The position numbers were made by a program, and so were the translations under genes. From the NCBI GenBank assembly GCA_019722365.1, contig JADFUC010000232.1, forward strand, positions 186,001 to 250,000: a stretch of DNA of 64,000 bases, in the 5' to 3' direction. This document shows positions 49,101 to 60,243 of the stretch, in pieces (positions within the stretch are counted from its first letter, which is position 1; every line of letters starts with the position of its first letter). The notes below the pieces were generated by a model, which ran no database searches, had not been told where the DNA came from, and was given only the letters and a program-made list of their open reading frames with translations. The stretch is from Lithospermum erythrorhizon. Taxonomy: Eukaryota; Streptophyta; Magnoliopsida; Boraginales; Boraginaceae.

Positions 49101-50194
49101 ACTATCAAAACCAAAAAATGGACAATCTTTTTGAGACAAAGTAAGTATACCAATAAACCCAAATAAACATTTACACTAAGAAATTCATTACAACCACAAA
49201 TACCTCAATAAATATAACACTACTTTGGGCTCTAAGAGTCCTAACCCAACTATCAAAACTAAAAAATGGACAGTCCTTTTGATTTAATCGATGATTGATA
49301 TTCATTCATAAACTGTAGAATTACTACAGATACAATTGAATTAAGGAGACATATACATCAAATGAAATCAAAGTCCATCCCTAAAAATAACTAATCAGAT
49401 TATAAATCTAATAGATTATAAATCGAAATCTCTACCAAAAGAAAATACAATACAGACAATTGTAATCTAGTCCTATTGATCCAATTGATCCAATTACGCT
49501 CTGAAGTCTCGAATGCCTTCTAACATTCGATGGTTGGACATCTTCGACCCAGTAACAAATTCAATATAACAACAAATGTAACACTACTTTGAGCTCTAAT
49601 ACCAATCAACGCAAATAAACATTTACAGTAACAAATTCAATATAACAACAAATGTAACACTACTTTGAGCTCTAAGAGTCCTAACCCAAACTATCAAAAC
49701 TAAAAGATGGACAATCTTTTTGAGACAAAGTAAGTATACTAATCAACCCAAAAAACATTTACAATAAAAAAATTCATTATAACAACAAAGTTAGCATACC
49801 AATAAACCCAAATAAACATTTACACTAAAAAATTCATTACAACAACAAGTACCTCAATAAATGTAACACTACTTTGAGCTCTAAGTGTCCTAACCCACCC
49901 TTGCACCACCAAGCTCCGACCCAACAACTCCAACCCCTCATCACTACCAGCCTTAACATCAGCAATCTTGAACTTCTTCCTAAACTCCCCCACTTTCTTG
50001 GAATTGGGTTGGGTCTGGATTGGCGAAAGGGTGGCCGAGATGGTGGAGCAGAAGCGGTGCAAAAAGGTGGAGGGAGGAGAGGTGGTGGTGGAGGGGAGGG
50101 GTATGCGGTGGAGAGAGATGAAGTGGACGGCGGAGGAGAGTGGTCGGAGGCGGAGGAACGTCGCCGGAGATAGAGCAGCAGCCGCCGCCGCCAT
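43139..50194 (-). CDS. NS1: Asparaginyl-tRNA synthetase, chloroplast/mitochondrial type
   Basis: Fifteen exons on the minus strand: 50194-49853, 47970-47902, 47481-47371, 47155-47051, 46853-46716, 45921-45841, 45433-45356, 45148-45080, 44940-44869, 44753-44670, 44516-44430, 44164-44069, 43997-43923, 43527-43401 and 43254-43139. Every junction keeps phase, giving 549 residues. The first 60 residues are Ala/Ser/Pro-rich without acids, an organelle transit peptide. An OB-fold anticodon-binding domain ([12 protein letters not shown]) is followed by the class II catalytic core. Motif 1 lies around [19 protein letters not shown], motif 2 is [21 protein letters not shown], and motif 3 is [12 protein letters not shown]. 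The enzyme charges tRNA-Asn with asparagine in plastids and mitochondria. Intron 1 (47971-49852) is 1.9 kb and packed with repeats that copy the end of exon 1. Confidence 0.96.
48052..48370. mobile_element. MITE-like insertion in AsnRS intron 1
   Basis: The left end CTCCCTCCATCCAAAAAAG continues as ATTGTCAGTTGG. Read on the minus strand, the right end near 48370 is CTATGTCCCGAAAAG followed by ATTGTCCA. The two ends form an imperfect inverted repeat. The right terminus is also part of the tandem unit that continues to 49850. Confidence 0.45.
48340..49852. repeat. Tandem repeat carrying copies of the AsnRS exon 1 / intron 1 junction
   Basis: The anchor TGGACA(A/G)TC(T/C)TTT occurs at 48348, 48627, 48775, 48951, 49119, 49267 and 49708, with spacings mostly 148-176 bp. 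Each unit contains ACCTCAATAAATGTAACAC and GAGCTCTAAGAGTCCTAA, which on the minus strand are the last codons of exon 1 ([12 protein letters not shown]) and its GT donor. The copy at about 48408-48475 keeps a longer exon piece, including [12 protein letters not shown] in one frame. The real exon 1 end is at 49853. The array is therefore a set of pseudo-exon/intron copies within the intron. Confidence 0.85.
49283..49552. mobile_element. 270-bp insertion inside the AsnRS intron repeat
   Basis: A unit is interrupted after CAGTCCTTTTGA. The next 270 bp share nothing with the repeat and include TTGATCCAATTGATCCAATT and several short inverted stretches. The repeat resumes at AGTAACAAATTCAATAT. It resembles an LTR fragment, but the type was not identified. 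Confidence 0.4.
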
Positions 50195-51821
50195 ATTTAT
50201 TTTTTGGGATAATTGGGCACGTTAGTATGTTGTGTGTGGACAAGCTCAAGACTAGTAGTCCTATTATCTTTGGGACATTTGAAATCTATTCATTATTCTA
50301 GTCAATTTGGTGATTTTGTAACGGACCTGCAACCCTTATTTATCATTACGTATTAGATAGAACTTGGATTATTATAAATTACGTTAACAATCAGATAAAT
50401 TAAACTAGATAAGTCAGTATGACATATTATATTGTAAAATTGTTGGTAAGAGGAATGTTAATTTAATATTGATAAATGTGATGGAGTTGTAATTTATTCA
50501 TATGTGATGTCAATGTTAAATGGTTAGACTTCGATAATGTATGCTTTGTGATAATTTGGTTCCAAATGTTCACGTTTACCTTTGAGCTAAATTTTGGGTG
50601 TTTATAAAAAATTATAACATGATGCTTACTTACTTTAATCACAAATCATTGAATCTCCTTATAATTAAGTGGATTTTGATCTAATAGTTGGAATAAAATA
50701 ATATTATTTAGTAAATTTATTAACAACCTAAAGTATGTTCTCAATGCAATTATGTAATTTACTTTATGCTGATATCACCGACATCATGGCAGTTATGAAA
50801 GTTGATCTATTCCCTAGAGATCTCCCGATATTTTCTTAATTTCATTATTTTTTATCTTAATTTCCTTTCACAAATTTATTCAATTTGTAAATAAATTTCC
50901 TGTTCATTGTCTGTACAAAAAATCATCATATATTTGACAATGGAGCCCCCCAAATTGAATGAAGGTGATTTTACAATTATTTGATACAGAGTATTTTTTT
51001 TCAACATTATCAAATTATTTTTTCTTCAATTTTTAATGTATAATTGAAAGAGACACAATGTTAAAGATTCAATACGAGTATGATAATTCAAGTAGATGCA
51101 TTCACGTCGAATGCTGACCTCTTTTTCCACCAAATTAGTATATGTTCTTAAGAGTCAATTTTGGTATGTTGACATTCAATTCAAGATTCTATTTTTTATT
51201 ATGATTTTGGTATGTAAATTTCAACGATTTAAATTTTTGGGAAGAGAGGATTTGTGAATATGATGCAGACTAATTTGTGTTAATGTGAATAGAGAATAAT
51301 ATTTAATTTATATCAGCGTTAAACTACCCTTGTAAGCATGATGCTTACAAAAGATTTGTAAACACTCTCAAGTCAATCTCATATAGCGGTTCTTTCGAGA
51401 CATAAAAGACATAGTAACTCTACCACAGTTTCTTTGTTTAGAATTTCAAGTTTAAAAGATATTTGGACCAAAGATTGCAATATTATGCAATACTATTAAG
51501 CACTAAATATAATGCAGTGAAAAAATTATCGAAATGGTATCGATAATGATACTTGAAGTTGTCTTTTGGTTCTCAATAGTGTCGTAGTAGCGAGTTTAGT
51601 CACGAAAGTGGTACAAGAGATTTTTAGTCTCAAATTAACATTACGGTTAAATCTAAATATCATGAATTAGCGTGGCGTTGAATTGAGATCCAATGCAACA
51701 ACTGTCATTCTGAGGACAAATTACAACTTCAAGTGTTAAGATTTAATGAAAATGATTTGAGGATCAAAGTGCAACTTTGGTGCCACTACTGATTCACGGG
51801 GACTAAATTCACAGGGTGATA

Positions 51822-52077
51822 CTCCTCCATTTTTTATTTGTCGTTTAGCGATTTCTTGTATAAATTAAGGAAAAAGAAAAAAGTAGTCAAAAGTACATTG
51901 AAAATGTAAATGACAATCGATTGAAGCCCATATGAATTTGGTTGATAATTTAAAGAGAAAAGGTAGTCGCAAAAATACGTTGAAAGTAAAATTACAATTT
52001 ATTAAAATTTAAGCTTGACAAATATTTTGAAACAAAAATTTGAGCTAAAATGACAGAATAAAAGCTTGAGAGAATGC
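51822..52077. mobile_element. Possible MITE, 256 bp
   Basis: The left end CTCCTCCATTTTTTATTTGT, followed by CGTTTAG, pairs imperfectly with the right end CTAAAATGACAGAATAAAAG...AGAATG. TA flanks both ends (51820-51821 and 52078-52079). The right terminus has drifted. Confidence 0.4.
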
Positions 52078-52274
52078 TAACATTGGTGGCCAAAGTGCGA
52101 TTTGATCTTGATTATCATAAATCGTTTAACAATTAAAGCTACCCAGTCAACTAATATTGGTTATAGTATCCTAACTTTTCACATCAATGGACAATAAGAT
52201 GGATACCGACAGTGCAATTTACTCTACTCAATGACTAATAAATCTAAATTAACAAGAAAACTCCCTTGTGGGAT

Positions 52275-52576
52275 GGCCTGATATGTTTTTCATGGTAATA
52301 TGCTTTACTAAGACTTGGCAATGGCACATGGGACTATATATATACACCACAGGGGATACATTGTTTGGCTTGAGTCATAATATGACATAAAAACAAACAA
52401 AACCCGTGTTAAAATTAATTGTTGCACAAAGTGTAATACATGATTCATTATCTGTCAGAATTGGAAGGCCTGACATGTTTTTCATGGTAATATGATTCAT
52501 TCACACTTGGCAATGGCACATGGGACTATATATGCCATAGGGGATATATAGTTTGGCTGGAGTCATAATATGGCAT
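52275..52576. repeat. Direct duplication of about 110 bp upstream of the RGF gene
   Basis: Copies at 52275-52390 and 52467-52576 share CATGGTAATATG, ACTTGGCAATGGCACATGGG, ACTATATAT, AGGGGATA, AGTTTGGCT-like and GAGTCATAATATG. Each contains a TATA-like ACTATATATA. They lie about 850-1150 bp upstream of the RGF start codon, so they could be promoter elements or a small TE duplicate. Confidence 0.75.
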
Positions 52577-53419
52577 TTGCTGATCGGCCCCATTTGTCAT
52601 GGATTTGGGCTGCAACTTGATGTTTTGTCATGCAACATTGTTTCCCCAAGCTCTCTTTTCCTCTCCTCTGACCCCTTTCCACCTCTCCGTTTGACCCCCC
52701 CACCACCAATCACCAATGTTCCAAGGAAATCATAATAAGACATGTATACTTGATGTTGTTGAAATTAGAAGAATTTCACTTCATATAGAAAACCTATAGT
52801 ATAGGTAGGATGGTCTATATATTCACACGACAACCTATGCACATTCACAACTTGGACTTTAAGGTCATGCAAGAAATTCCAAATAAATATAGTTTAGTTG
52901 GTTTATAAGTATATATATGGATTATTGTTCAATTTGTTATAATAAATTGATTTTAAGATGGAATTCTATGAATCTATGATAAACCAAATCCACCTTATTA
53001 TTGGTTTGTCAAAGTAGAATGTTGGAATGTATTCATACATGACTATATATTCCCAAATTTGATGACGGTAAAGAAAAATCAATTTCCACACGATGATACC
53101 ATGAACCTAGCTAGCAAATAGAAGCTATATTGCCTTTTCAATATCGTTGGGTCCGCAATGGTAAAAATGTAGGGGGGCATGGGAGGCCGTCAATATCTTC
53201 AATTTTGTTTCAATGTTTAAACCTCCAAACAATTCCATGTTCTTTCTCAGGGCCAACTTTCTTCTTCATCAAATGTGCATTTAATGAATTAAATCATTTC
53301 CATCATCTATCATCTCGAGCTACTATATATACATCATGGAAATCTGAAGATCAAATGCACAAGAAACTAGAACTTAACTTCAAGCTAGCTTTTGGCAATA
53401 TATATACCATTATTGAATC

Positions 53420-54562
53420 ATGATGATGAGTTCTATTTTTTGTATAGTGCTAGTCTTTTCTTTCCATGCATATAGTAATGCAAGACCCCTTGGCTTTGGT
53501 GCTAGAGAATCTCATTTGAAGCCGGTTCCGCCTTCAAGAACGGTTAATAATTATCTTTTTTAATGCAATTATTGGACCACGTGAATATATATTTATTTAT
53601 GGTTAAGTGCATAATTATATATTATGTACACTATAATTGAAAGGAGGCAAAATTCAAGTATATCATACCTTTTACTAATTTTGTAATAAAAGAGTATTTT
53701 CATGTATGTGTACTTCAATAATAATATAATTTTTACAAGTTTCAAATGCAAAATATACATTATTACTACTTATTTTTCTATCATGTATGTGTAGTATTAT
53801 TTTGTTGATTTATTCTTATAATTAGTATACTTATGTACTCATATTAATTGGTTCAGTCAGACGAATCGACTCATCATCATCATCATGTCATAGTTTGGGC
53901 TAAAATGGACGAAACTAATAGCAATAATGATGCCAACGATAGTTCGAATGTAAGAGAAACATCTATCCAAATCGAACAAGACTCATCAGCTGATGAGGTA
54001 ATCACTATTTAGACATATTATGTTGGAAATAATTTTGTTAAATTCCTATCCTTTGTCTAATAGTACTTGCATGCATTCCTACTAGCTACATGCACAAAGA
54101 TTATATTGATGGATATTTTTTATTTGCATTGCATGACAACTTATAATGATAAACCTGCTAATAATTAAACTAGACAATTCTTTGTTCATTATTTGATAAT
54201 TGATATATCACTAATAAATGGCAATATATATAATGTGGCCAGATGTAATTCCCACAGTTATATATATAGATATAATTTTTAAAAGTGCTAGGTGTAGGTG
54301 TGTAATATATAACAGCTAATAATATATATATGAATATTATTATGGTAAAGTTGTGATGATAATAATAACTTATTAATCTTTGATTTATATCCAGAGTCAA
54401 GACTTGAAGAAGAGACAAGGTGCAGGAAGGTCCACCTTGCAGCGTGATGTTATTGAAGAGAAAGTGGATTCCAAAGAACATGAAATTCTAGAGGATGTTG
54501 TGGCCATGGATTATGCTCAACCTCAACGTAAACCACCTATCCATAACCAAAAGAAACCTTGA
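53420..54562 (+). CDS. GLV: GOLVEN/RGF/CLEL secreted peptide precursor
   Basis: Three exons, 53420-53542, 53857-53997 and 54395-54562, all phase 0, give 143 residues. The start is ATGATGATG. Residues 1-24 are a signal peptide (IFCIVLVFSFHAYS). The middle is variable and acidic, with a run of five His. The C-terminal motif DYAQPQRKPPIHN (residues 127-139) is the 13-residue hormone of the RGF/GLV/CLEL family, followed by a short QKKP tail. The leading Asp-Tyr is the TPST sulfation signal, and the PP pair would be hydroxylated. It is very close to the DYPQPHRKPPIHN core of the Arabidopsis GLV1/RGF6 type, which acts through RGI/RGFR receptors on PIN2 traffic and gravitropism. Precursor processing is inferred from the family. 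Confidence 0.88.
54509..54547 (+). other. Mature RGF/GLV peptide motif
   Basis: The 13 codons for DYAQPQRKPPIHN. Asp-Tyr is the sulfation site. The last Asn matches the usual C-terminus of the mature hormone. The four following codons (QKKP) would be trimmed. Confidence 0.85.
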
Positions 54563-57170
54563 ACTATTATATACGAGGTCATCAATACACAAATGAAAGA
54601 GTCTACTACTATCTTACTTTTACTACACATGTATCTATGCATGGAACAAATGCATATCTTACCATTGTAGATTCGATCGAATCATATACTTAATAAAAGA
54701 AACGTAAATTGCAACTCGATAGCTAATGATCCTTTTTTGCGTATGGAAAATTATACGTTTAATAATATATATTGTATTGAAAGGAACTAAACATATTTTA
54801 AAATTAAATAAAACCAGAATGTAATGACTAACGTGCACGATAAGACCGGCCACGAGTGTTATCATCGATTACTATCCTATAGTCTAGGAGTACATGCCAC
54901 AGAAATTAGAACCGTCCATAGGTAGTGTAATTTGACAACTTATCTCGCATCAGCGTCGAATTTAGCATCCTTAAATAACATTCCTTTTTGCAACTGACAG
55001 GGGTGTTATTTAAGTGTTAAATTAGTTTCTCTTTCCTTAAGCATCCATACAGCAGCCTCATGCGTATTTTCGTTTTTCTTTATTTATTTCATATATATAA
55101 TTTTAAATTTATAATTACTTCTGACAATTGACATGAAAATTAATTAAATTTGACAAAATATTTTTTGAATTAAAAAACCCATAATATTTAATATAATAAA
55201 TAATATATTATAATTTTAAATAACACCTGATATTATTAAATGCTCGAACTTGGTACATACGCAATAAGCTTAAACGTATGTAAAGTGATTTTTTTGTGTC
55301 CAATGACACGAACCTGGGCTATTATGGGGCTCGAAAAATAAAAATAGTGGTACAATTTTTTTTCTTTTTTGTAATTATTAATACCAAAAACACCATTTAA
55401 AATTGAAGTAAAAAGGGGACCAATCATTTGCTACAGCGTGTTGCCATTTGCGGCCAACCGTGTGGCGGCAGTATTGTTGGAGGCCACCGTTTTTCTTTGC
55501 TAGCATTAATGCAGGGCCTTTGGGTGTCGAAAAAAATGGCCGGACGGTCCCCTGAGGTGTTAGAATTTGACACTCAATTGATCCTTTGCCATGTAAATGA
55601 GCCTCGGGCCTACGTGGTACCATTTAAATATTACTTTTTGGGTGTCAAAAAAAATGTGGATGGGTGTGAGTGTTAAATTTGACCTCAATTGATCACTTTG
55701 CAGTGTAAATAGGCCGCCGATTTTACGTGGTACCATTTCATATTAGCAGTGCAGCGGTTTGGCCAAAGTTTTGACATATTAGCACCAAAAATAAATGTGG
55801 TAGTGATGAGATTTGAACCTTAGACATGATGGTGGAAGTGTAAGCTAGGAACTATTGTGGCAAGTTGACGATTTGTTAATATATGTACAATAATAAATCA
55901 AGTTATTTAGTTTCAAATAATATATAAATAAAAGCATAAGACTGTCTTACATATTATCAGCTGGAAATAATACAGCATTTACAGTAAAAACTATTTCAAC
56001 ATATTAATAGAGAACTTAGATTTGATATTATTTAATATATTATCTTTATTTGATATATTATCCTTGAGAAATAATTGAAATGATTCTATTTAAATTATTA
56101 AAAGCGAATATTCATGATAATATTACAAATTAATAATATTGTATTCTAGTTCTTTAATTATGATAAAAGTTGTTATTGTGTTGAATATTCTTGATATATA
56201 GATAGAGCATGAGATATTTATATAGTATTGAATAATATGAATAAAAAGCTTATTAGATAAATTAATATATTATTTAAATAATTGAGAACTTTATTTAAAC
56301 TCCAAAACTTTATCGATGATAAATATTTCAGAATTATCATATTCAAAATATATTATTTAACTCAAACTTTATCTGATGAATTAAACATGGTATTATTTAG
56401 AATTAACGTAATACAGTTAGCATACAATTCTCAAGCGTGATAAGCGTGGTACCGTGAATTAAGCGTGGTCTTGTTTAACAACGATTCTGGCGATAACGTG
56501 TAATTTTCCGTTGAATTAGCGATGGTACCGTTTAACACGCCCAATTCTCTCAAAGCGTGATAAGCGTGGCACCCGTTTGAATCGCGTGGTACCGTTTAAC
56601 ATACTATTCAATTATGTTGCATCATTTTAGTATTAAATTGAGTTATAAATAAATGTTAAGGGTATGGACTTACTATCTAAGTATGATAAAATGAAGGGTT
56701 TAGTATTATTTGATAGATTTTATGCTTTCATATTAATAAATTTGGTATTATTTGATAGAGTTTACAAATGACAACGAGGCATAGCCATAGTAGCATCAAT
56801 GCGGACCTTATTCAAATAATATATCATAATACTAAATAACTTAGATTTGGTATTATTTAATATATTATCCTTATTTGATATAATTCTTTTAATTATATGA
56901 TAAAAGTTGTTATTTAATGTTGAATATTCTTCAATGTACTAAAATGTAACATTAAACAAATTGTATAATATGTTTAAGTAAATTAAAAGAATTTACATAC
57001 AATCTTATTACTTTGTTATATAGCAACAAATATTATTCGTTTATCAATATATTATTTAACTCAAAACTTTATCGATGATAACATTCCAAATTATAATATG
57101 CAAAATAAGTTATATTTAAGCATATATTACTTTAACAAGTATAAGATATAACACTAATTATTAGGATTGC
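54563..57170. other. Intergenic with direct repeats
   Basis: No gene is supported. A two-copy repeat at about 55517-55625 and 55638-55734 shares TTTGGGTGTC.AAAAAAATG, CTCAATTGATC.CTTTGC and ACGTGGTACCATTT. A set of GCGTGGTACCGTTTAAC-like motifs occurs at 56440-56600. A longer pair at about 56020-56370 and 56840-57120 shares TTATTTAATATATTATC and GATAAAAGTTGTTATT. These look like subterminal repeats of an unknown DNA transposon. Confidence 0.45.
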
Positions 57171-57460
57171 AGTTCAGTGGTTGGTGTCTTTGCGGCTACA
57201 ATTTGGAAGTGTCGAGGTTCAAGCATAATAGCGGGGTACCCCTAAATATTAGCGGTGCCGCGTCAAGACCGTCGGGGCCTCTTTAAAAGGGTGCATTGGG
57301 CGAATAGAGCCCCTTGACACTAAGCAACGGATCGGTCCGACCCGACTTACCGTTAAGGGTCTTGGCCGTCGAGCATGTGTGACACGGTCGGCTCGGTTCA
57401 ACCCTTAGGGCCAGAGCCGGAACCGGCCGGTTCTTTAGACATGACAGACATGACTAGCTT
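57171..57460 (+). repeat. GC-rich block with tRNA-like boxes, possible SINE or transposon end
   Basis: In otherwise AT-rich DNA, TTGCAGTTCAGTGGTTGG at 57168-57185 resembles an RNA polymerase III A box. GGTTCAAGC at 57216-57224 resembles a B box, about 36 bases on. A GC-rich tail follows with GGTCCGACCCGACTTACC and GAACCGGCCGGTTC. No poly-A end or target duplication was identified. It may instead be a DNA transposon terminus. Confidence 0.25.
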
Positions 57461-58436
57461 AAAGTAATAACCTTATAAATTAGTCCCCAAATTTTAGTTA
57501 GGCTCAATTTGGTCCAATTTACCCAAGCCTGCTTATATAAGGCCGAGAATGAAATGACCTTGTTTTCCTAATAAGTTAGGCCTACATAGAGTAATCTATG
57601 GTCATGAATGATATTGTATGACTTTGTGCAATAAGAATGCTTCAAATTTAAGTAGAAGAGATTGTACCATTCTGACCCTTATGAGGGATGTGATTAGTAT
57701 TGAAGATTTGATGACCTTATTGAATAATATTGAATAATTTTAGGATGGGTGATCTTATTGACCTTATTTTTTGCATAATTATGACTTCATTACAGCTAAA
57801 TAAATAAATAAAATAGTATTACTTTCACCTTTTGACAGAGAATTTTTTTACGAAGATGTTCTTCACAGTTGATGCTACTTTCGATATTTTCAAAATCGAA
57901 AGTTGATAATTTGGGAGGTGGGGTGTAAGGTTAAAAATGATGTGATTATTTTATTTTTATTTAATTAATTAAAATTAGTGAATGTTAAATTAATAATATT
58001 GATTGATTTGAATTAGAGGGTGGGTGAGTTATTTGAATGTTGTTTGCCTAATTGTCCTTCTAAAAATTGATTTTGAGCTTGAAAAAGTATAGGTCTGTGA
58101 TTTTGAAAAGTTCGGTGCAAAAATGCGATCAAAGTATCTAATTAAAAGGTTGAATAATTCGAAAGGTGTCATTTGAAATAATAAATGAAATTTAATCATA
58201 TTTTAATAATCAAATACTAGAGCACCCATTTAAAAAACCATTGAAATTTAGAAGAATTATCATAATGTAGATCAATATTGAACACAATATTTCAATTGGG
58301 GTTTATCAAGTAATTAATTAATGCCAAGATTTGAAGAGAACAAAATCACTTATGCATGTTATATTTCCAGCTTATTATCTTGATACAAATATTCTAGTCA
58401 AATGCCTTCGCATGCATGATGTAGATAGATATATAT
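57461..58436. other. Intergenic, AT-rich
   Basis: No open frame, repeat or site could be supported here. Confidence 0.5.
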
Positions 58437-59210
58437 GTTAGGAATCCTACACATGCATTATTGATAATTTCGTATTTGGCAAATAAGCTGATTCAATCGA
58501 GGATACAACAATACTTGAGCAAACCGAATAATATACTACTAATTCAGATATGACAAACAGAGAAAAGAAAATAATCGGAAATTAAATCGGACACAAAATT
58601 TTACCACAGTTCCACTCACCGATGTGAAAGGTAGATCCGGTGATGCGAATCCATTAATAATATCATGAAGATTGTTACGAGGACTCAAGAATCCTTTTCG
58701 CGACCTCTCGATTGATGTTTTCACACGAAAACTCGAACGCAATCTCTACCGTATGTGCTCTGCTGAATCTCTCGTGTATTTATTTTAGCAGCCTCGCTCT
58801 GGAATTATGATAAACTCTCATAATTCTAGAATAAGAATAAATTTTTCCTACTCCCCGGCTTCTCTGAGATTGATTTCTAACCTACCATTGGGGTGGTGGT
58901 GTTTCCACTAGCACAAAAATACACACAAAGAAGGGTATTTATGAGTTTCACAAATAAACCTATAATGAATTACTTTTCTTAACTTTCACTTTCTTGTTCT
59001 CAGTATTTCGTTGAGTATAATGCTTTCGAATAATCGGTTTTTCCCCGTGTTTGAAACCCCATGCGTATAACAATATATGCATACGAATGATGATTCATAA
59101 TCATTTCATATATTTTTATAACTTTTTATGGAAATACAAATCTTGTTTTTCAACTATAAAAGGCATTGCTCACTCTCAACATTCTTATCACCAAACAAAA
59201 ATCTAAGTCA
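58437..59210 (-). mobile_element. LTR-like fragment, probably reverse orientation
   Basis: It begins TGTTAGGAATCC and is non-coding. A block such as CCACAGTTCCACTCACCGATG is reminiscent of copia-type LTRs read backwards. The right limit is unclear. It directly precedes the TATA-bearing segment of the second Gypsy element and may be a nested insertion or part of that element's LTR. Confidence 0.25.
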
Positions 59211-59218
59211 TATCTGAT

Positions 59219-59311
59219 ATGGATTGGATTCATGATGCGCTAAATGGACTAATGGCCCATTATATAGAAGACTCTGATGAGCGCAGCTCAAGGACAAAAA
59301 GTCAGAGTTAA
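59219..59311 (+). CDS. Small ORF, 30 aa, upstream of the second Gypsy PBS
   Basis: A 30-codon frame starts with ATG about 60 bases downstream of a TATA-like CTATAAAAGGC (about 59155). It begins MDWIHDALNGLMAHYIE and ends Ser-rich. No family is recognised. It overlaps the next ORF by 35 bases in another frame. It may be chance, but its position and neighbours make it worth listing. Confidence 0.2.
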   Translation: MDWIHDALNGLMAHYIEDSDERSSRTKSQS

Positions 59312-59507
59312 ATTAAATGGGGTTCAGGATGTTGATACTTGTCACATCCTAAGAGGCTTAGATTTAGTATTTCCTATAAATACTCATCATATGCCTTTAT
59401 TTAAAGGTAATGCTAGGCGAACTCTCTTGTTATTGAAACTTTTAAAACAGAAACTAGCAGGCATCGGGTGGGCTGCGATAAAACCGGTCGCCGATGAAGT
59501 ACCTTAA
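59277..59507 (+). CDS. Overlapping ORF, 76 aa, unknown
   Basis: It starts at 59277 inside the previous ORF, shifted in frame. It is basic, with a Leu/Lys-rich segment (RTLLLLKLLKQKL) and ends at VADEVP. No domain is recognised. It contains a second TATA-like CCTATAAATAC at 59371, so part of it could instead be LTR promoter sequence. Confidence 0.22.
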   Translation: MSAAQGQKVRVKLNGVQDVDTCHILRGLDLVFPINTHHMPLFKGNARRTLLLLKLLKQKLAGIGWAAIKPVADEVP

Positions 59508-59531
59508 CCCCCGGGTTTCGTCACGGAGAGC

Positions 59532-59771
59532 ATGGAGCAAGGAGGCACATCACAAGTAACCACTAGGGCAAGGAGTGGGGCATCCGTGCAACCATCTCGG
59601 GAATCACATATACAACCACTTCGGGAATCACATATACAACCACCTTGGGAATTACATCACCGGGTATCGAGACCCAAAACAAAGGCGCGGTTCAAGCCGA
59701 ATGGTTGGAGGAACCGCCTCGGGATAAATCACTGGGCACCGACCGGGAAAGTGAATGAAGTCGAGCGTTAA
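59532..59771 (+). CDS. ORF of 79 aa with an eight-residue repeat
   Basis: The frame carries three copies of an eight-residue unit (QP.RESHI / QPLRESHI / QPPWELHH-like) from a 24-bp tandem repeat at about 59588-59660. The remainder is basic. It ends 40 bases before the primer-binding site at 59813, so it lies within the probable 5' LTR or leader of the second Gypsy element. No function can be assigned. Confidence 0.22.
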   Translation: MEQGGTSQVTTRARSGASVQPSRESHIQPLRESHIQPPWELHHRVSRPKTKARFKPNGWRNRLGINHWAPTGKVNEVER

Positions 59772-60243
59772 TTTCAGTGCTGCAAGAGACCTCGGGAAAA
59801 GACCCACATCAGTGGCGCCGTGCGTGGGGATCCAAATGATAACAATTCACGGAATAACCTTGCGGGGCTGGTTCAAAGCAGTCCATGAGACAAGCCAGCA
59901 AACATGTCCTACCACAAGGCTAGGTCATACGAGGAAAGAAATCGATCAGAAGGAATTGTATCACGAAAGGGGCACCGTAGGCTGACAAAGAAGATGAGAA
60001 GATGGCGATCCACTCTCCGAGCACGAGGAGGGTCGTGATTACAACCAAGATGACTATTCCTCCGGATCCCTCACCCCTAGTCGGTCCCCATATAGGGACA
60101 AGCAGAGAATTCATGTAATGGGGTAAAACTCATGAGCAGTCTCACGAAGAGAGGAACAGCAGACATGAAGTCACTTTCATAACCCGTCAAGAAGCAAGCG
60201 GCGGTATGAGAGAGGACAATGCGAGGCGGCGGGGGATGTTATA

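Larger units (their letters stand above)
50195..53419. other. Intergenic between divergent AsnRS and RGF genes
   Basis: The first part is the AsnRS promoter side and the last part the RGF promoter. A MITE-like element (51822-52077) and a direct duplication (52275-52576) are listed separately. The open frames at 52553-52735 and 53130-53423 have no motif. The second runs up to the RGF start in another frame and is taken as chance. Confidence 0.5.

Noticed and set aside
49874..50225. Plus-strand frames of 85-99 codons
   Set aside because: They are shadows of the GC-rich AsnRS exon 1 on the other strand.
52553..52735. 60-codon frame
   Set aside because: It lies in a repeat copy and a C/T-rich stretch with no motif.
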